Positions 62,609 to 64,000 of a stretch of DNA of 64,000 nt are shown piece by piece. Both the position numbers and the translations under genes were made by a program. Numbering within the stretch: position 1 is the stretch's first letter; each line of letters begins with the position of its first letter. Origin of the DNA: Methylobacterium gnaphalii (GTDB lineage: Bacteria > Pseudomonadota > Alphaproteobacteria > Rhizobiales > Beijerinckiaceae); contig NZ_BJZV01000009.1 of NCBI RefSeq assembly GCF_007992215.1, forward strand, positions 62,001 through 126,000, written 5' to 3'. The notes beneath the pieces were generated by a model. The model was not told where the DNA came from and made no database searches. It saw only the letters and a list, made by a program, of their open reading frames with translations.

Positions 62609-63243
62609 GCATCCATACCCCTGGCACGCACGAGAACATCGTCCTTGCCCAGAACGTGAATGGCCGCCTCAGGGCGGAATCGCGGATCATCTTCGCGAAG
62701 GCCTTCCTGTACCGGGCGCTCGGGGCAGGGGCCTTCATCCTGCTCGCAGGAGCCGGCATCGGCGCCGCCTCCTACGGCTACGCCTACATGAACCAGTTCG
62801 ACTCGGCCGCGCAGAAGATCGCCAACGCGATGCAGACCGCGCTCTCGGACGTGACGCTCAAGACCAAGGGCGAGGTGACGCTGACCGACAACGTGCTGAA
62901 GCTCGAGCAGCCCGTCGCCCAGGCCAAGCCCGATATTGCGTCCGTGGTCGCCCGCCAGTCGAAGGGCGAGGACGGCAACGCCGCCGTGCGCACCACCTTC
63001 ACCGTGTTCAAGACGGTGCCCTATCTCGACGGCAACATCGTCACCGGCTGGACCTTCAAGGGCGAAGAAAAGACGCCCGAGGGCCAGTACTGCTACTTCA
63101 CGCACCCGCAGAAATTCGGCAGCGACGTGATGGTGCAGGTCAACATCGCGATCAACAAGCAGATCGCGCCGCAGACCAGTTCCGAGATGAACCTGCAGCA
63201 GCTCGCCAAGAGCTGCATCTGGTTCGATCCGAGCAAGGTCTGA
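62605..63243 (+). CDS. Single-span membrane protein with periplasmic domain, unknown function
   Basis: This 212-residue protein has a cytoplasmic N-terminus of about 37 residues, one membrane helix (ALGAGAFILLAGAGIGAASYGYAYM) and an outer domain of about 150 residues. That domain has strand-rich segments (VRTTFTVFKTVPYLDGNIVTGWTF, then GQYCYFTHPQKFGSDVMVQVNIAINKQIAP) and two cysteines (QYCYF, KSCIWF) that could form a disulfide. Its start overlaps the previous stop, so both are surely co-expressed and probably form one complex. No family was recognised. Confidence 0.75.
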   Translation: MSIHTPGTHENIVLAQNVNGRLRAESRIIFAKAFLYRALGAGAFILLAGAGIGAASYGYAYMNQFDSAAQKIANAMQTALSDVTLKTKGEVTLTDNVLKLEQPVAQAKPDIASVVARQSKGEDGNAAVRTTFTVFKTVPYLDGNIVTGWTFKGEEKTPEGQYCYFTHPQKFGSDVMVQVNIAINKQIAPQTSSEMNLQQLAKSCIWFDPSKV

Positions 63244-63325
63244 GCTTTCGCGAGCGATCCCCGAGGCTTGCAGGCTGCCGGCTGGACACGTAGTCCGGGC
63301 TGACCGTCCACGACAGCGAGCCTCC

Positions 63326-64000
63326 ATGCGCTTCACCGGCACCGAGACCTACGTTGCGACCTCTGATCTCACCACAGCGGTGAATGCCGCGATCGTGCTG
63401 GAGCGGCCGCTCCTGGTGAAGGGCGAGCCCGGCACCGGCAAGACCGTCCTGGCGGAGGAGATCGCCAAGGGTCTCGGCGCGCCGCTGCTGACCTGGCACA
63501 TCAAGTCGACCACCAAGGCGCAGCAGGGCCTCTACGAGTACGACGCGGTCTCGCGCCTGCGCGACTCGCAGCTCGGCGATCCGCGCGTCTCGGAGATCGC
63601 GAACTACATCCGGCGCGGCAAGCTCTGGGACGCCTTCGCCTCGGACACCCGGCCGGTGCTGCTGATCGACGAGATCGACAAGGCCGACATCGAGTTCCCG
63701 AACGACCTGCTCACCGAACTCGATCGCATGGAGTTCCACGTCTACGAGACGGGCGAGACCGTGAAGGCCGTCCGGCGCCCGATCGTGATCATCACCTCGA
63801 ACAACGAGAAGGAGTTGCCCGACGCCTTCCTGCGCCGCTGCTTCTTCCACTACATCCGCTTCCCGGACGCCGAGACGCTGAAGCAGATCGTCGACGTGCA
63901 CTATCCGGGTATCAAGCACCGCCTCGTCGAGGAGGCCCTGCGGGTCTTCCTGGAAACCCGCGAGGTGCCCGGCCTCAAGAAGAAGCCCTCGACCTCCGAG
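63326..64000 (+). CDS. MoxR family AAA ATPase (3' end beyond window)
   Basis: 225 codons are visible from the ATG at 63326, and the frame is open at the window end. Walker A is GEPGTGKT (about residues 35-42), Walker B is PVLLIDEIDKAD, and sensor 1 lies in IVIITSNNEKELPDAFLRRC, the pattern of MoxR ATPases. These remodel or activate metalloenzymes together with VWA proteins. The CoxE-like VWA gene at 57144 is the obvious candidate partner. A following gene may exist outside the window. Confidence 0.93.
   Translation, partial: MRFTGTETYVATSDLTTAVNAAIVLERPLLVKGEPGTGKTVLAEEIAKGLGAPLLTWHIKSTTKAQQGLYEYDAVSRLRDSQLGDPRVSEIANYIRRGKLWDAFASDTRPVLLIDEIDKADIEFPNDLLTELDRMEFHVYETGETVKAVRRPIVIITSNNEKELPDAFLRRCFFHYIRFPDAETLKQIVDVHYPGIKHRLVEEALRVFLETREVPGLKKKPSTSE

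Noticed and set aside
1..64000. CRISPR arrays, rRNA and tRNA genes, and prophage modules
   Set aside because: I found no regularly spaced direct repeats, no tRNA cloverleaf and no phage structural genes on reading both strands. A dedicated scan could still reveal a missed tRNA.

Overview
The window is 64 kb of GC-rich DNA with dense gene packing and frequent GTG and TTG starts. Several gene sets point to an alphaproteobacterium of the order Hyphomicrobiales (Rhizobiales), most likely a Methylobacterium/Methylorubrum relative (inference). They are a B12-dependent ribonucleotide reductase, the rne/amiC/mrcA and aroQ-accB-accC-aat neighbourhoods, NDUFA12 with DUF2155, the nrdR-ribD-ribE-ribH-nusB-thiL cluster, a giant GPR/RgsE-like growth-pole protein, a CtrA box and a cluster of GANTC sites. 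No rRNA, tRNA or CRISPR array was recognised.

Layout. 1-1.1 kb: the 3' part of a hydroxypyruvate isomerase gene and a decayed Tat-exported protein. 1.1-5.1 kb: nrdJ with an NrdR-box candidate and a perfect DnaA box upstream. 5.3-11.6 kb: NDUFA12 and DUF2155 genes, a divergent DUF4188/TetR pair around a dual operator, then a minus-strand run dsbA-like > aroQ > accB > accC > aat. 11.7-15 kb: an MmcQ/YjbR protein, a PLP aminotransferase and a soluble chemoreceptor. 15.1-22.8 kb: rne, divergent from amiC-mrcA (RNA turnover and peptidoglycan). 22.8-27.1 kb: an AlgX-like protein, a DUF1775-PCu(A)C copper protein, an L,D-transpeptidase and a YdcZ-like membrane protein. 27.3-33.7 kb: glyA with a structured leader, then nrdR and the riboflavin/nusB/thiL cluster, interrupted by an antisense YciI gene. 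33.8-35.6 kb: an overlapping DUF1989/GntA-like pair. 35.6-39.6 kb: a Mla-type lipid ABC transporter (mlaE-mlaF-mlaD-lipoprotein). 39.7-41.4 kb: an MFS transporter and a small membrane protein.

41.4-44.5 kb is an AT-richer accessory island. It holds a putative abortive-infection gene (putAbiC type) broken by an in-frame TGA, a divergent gene of unknown function and an intact IS630-family element whose transposase borrows its stop codon from the TA target site. 44.7-49.5 kb: a PQQ-type sorbosone dehydrogenase with a dihaem cytochrome c, mgtE, a CheZ-like protein and DUF1489. 49.8-56.5 kb: the giant growth-pole protein and a divergent HPt domain protein. 56.7-64 kb: a 2Fe-2S ferredoxin, a VWA/CoxE-like protein, a small unknown protein behind five clustered GANTC sites, a CPA2 antiporter, a two-gene membrane operon of unknown function behind a perfect CtrA box, and a MoxR ATPase cut by the window end.

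The best leads for undescribed biology are the CtrA-box membrane operon (61.3-63.2 kb), the GANTC-cluster promoter (58.4 kb), the DUF1989/GntA-like pair (33.8-35.2 kb) and the small defence-like island (41.4-43.3 kb). Functions given below come from recognising motifs and families by eye. No database search was run.
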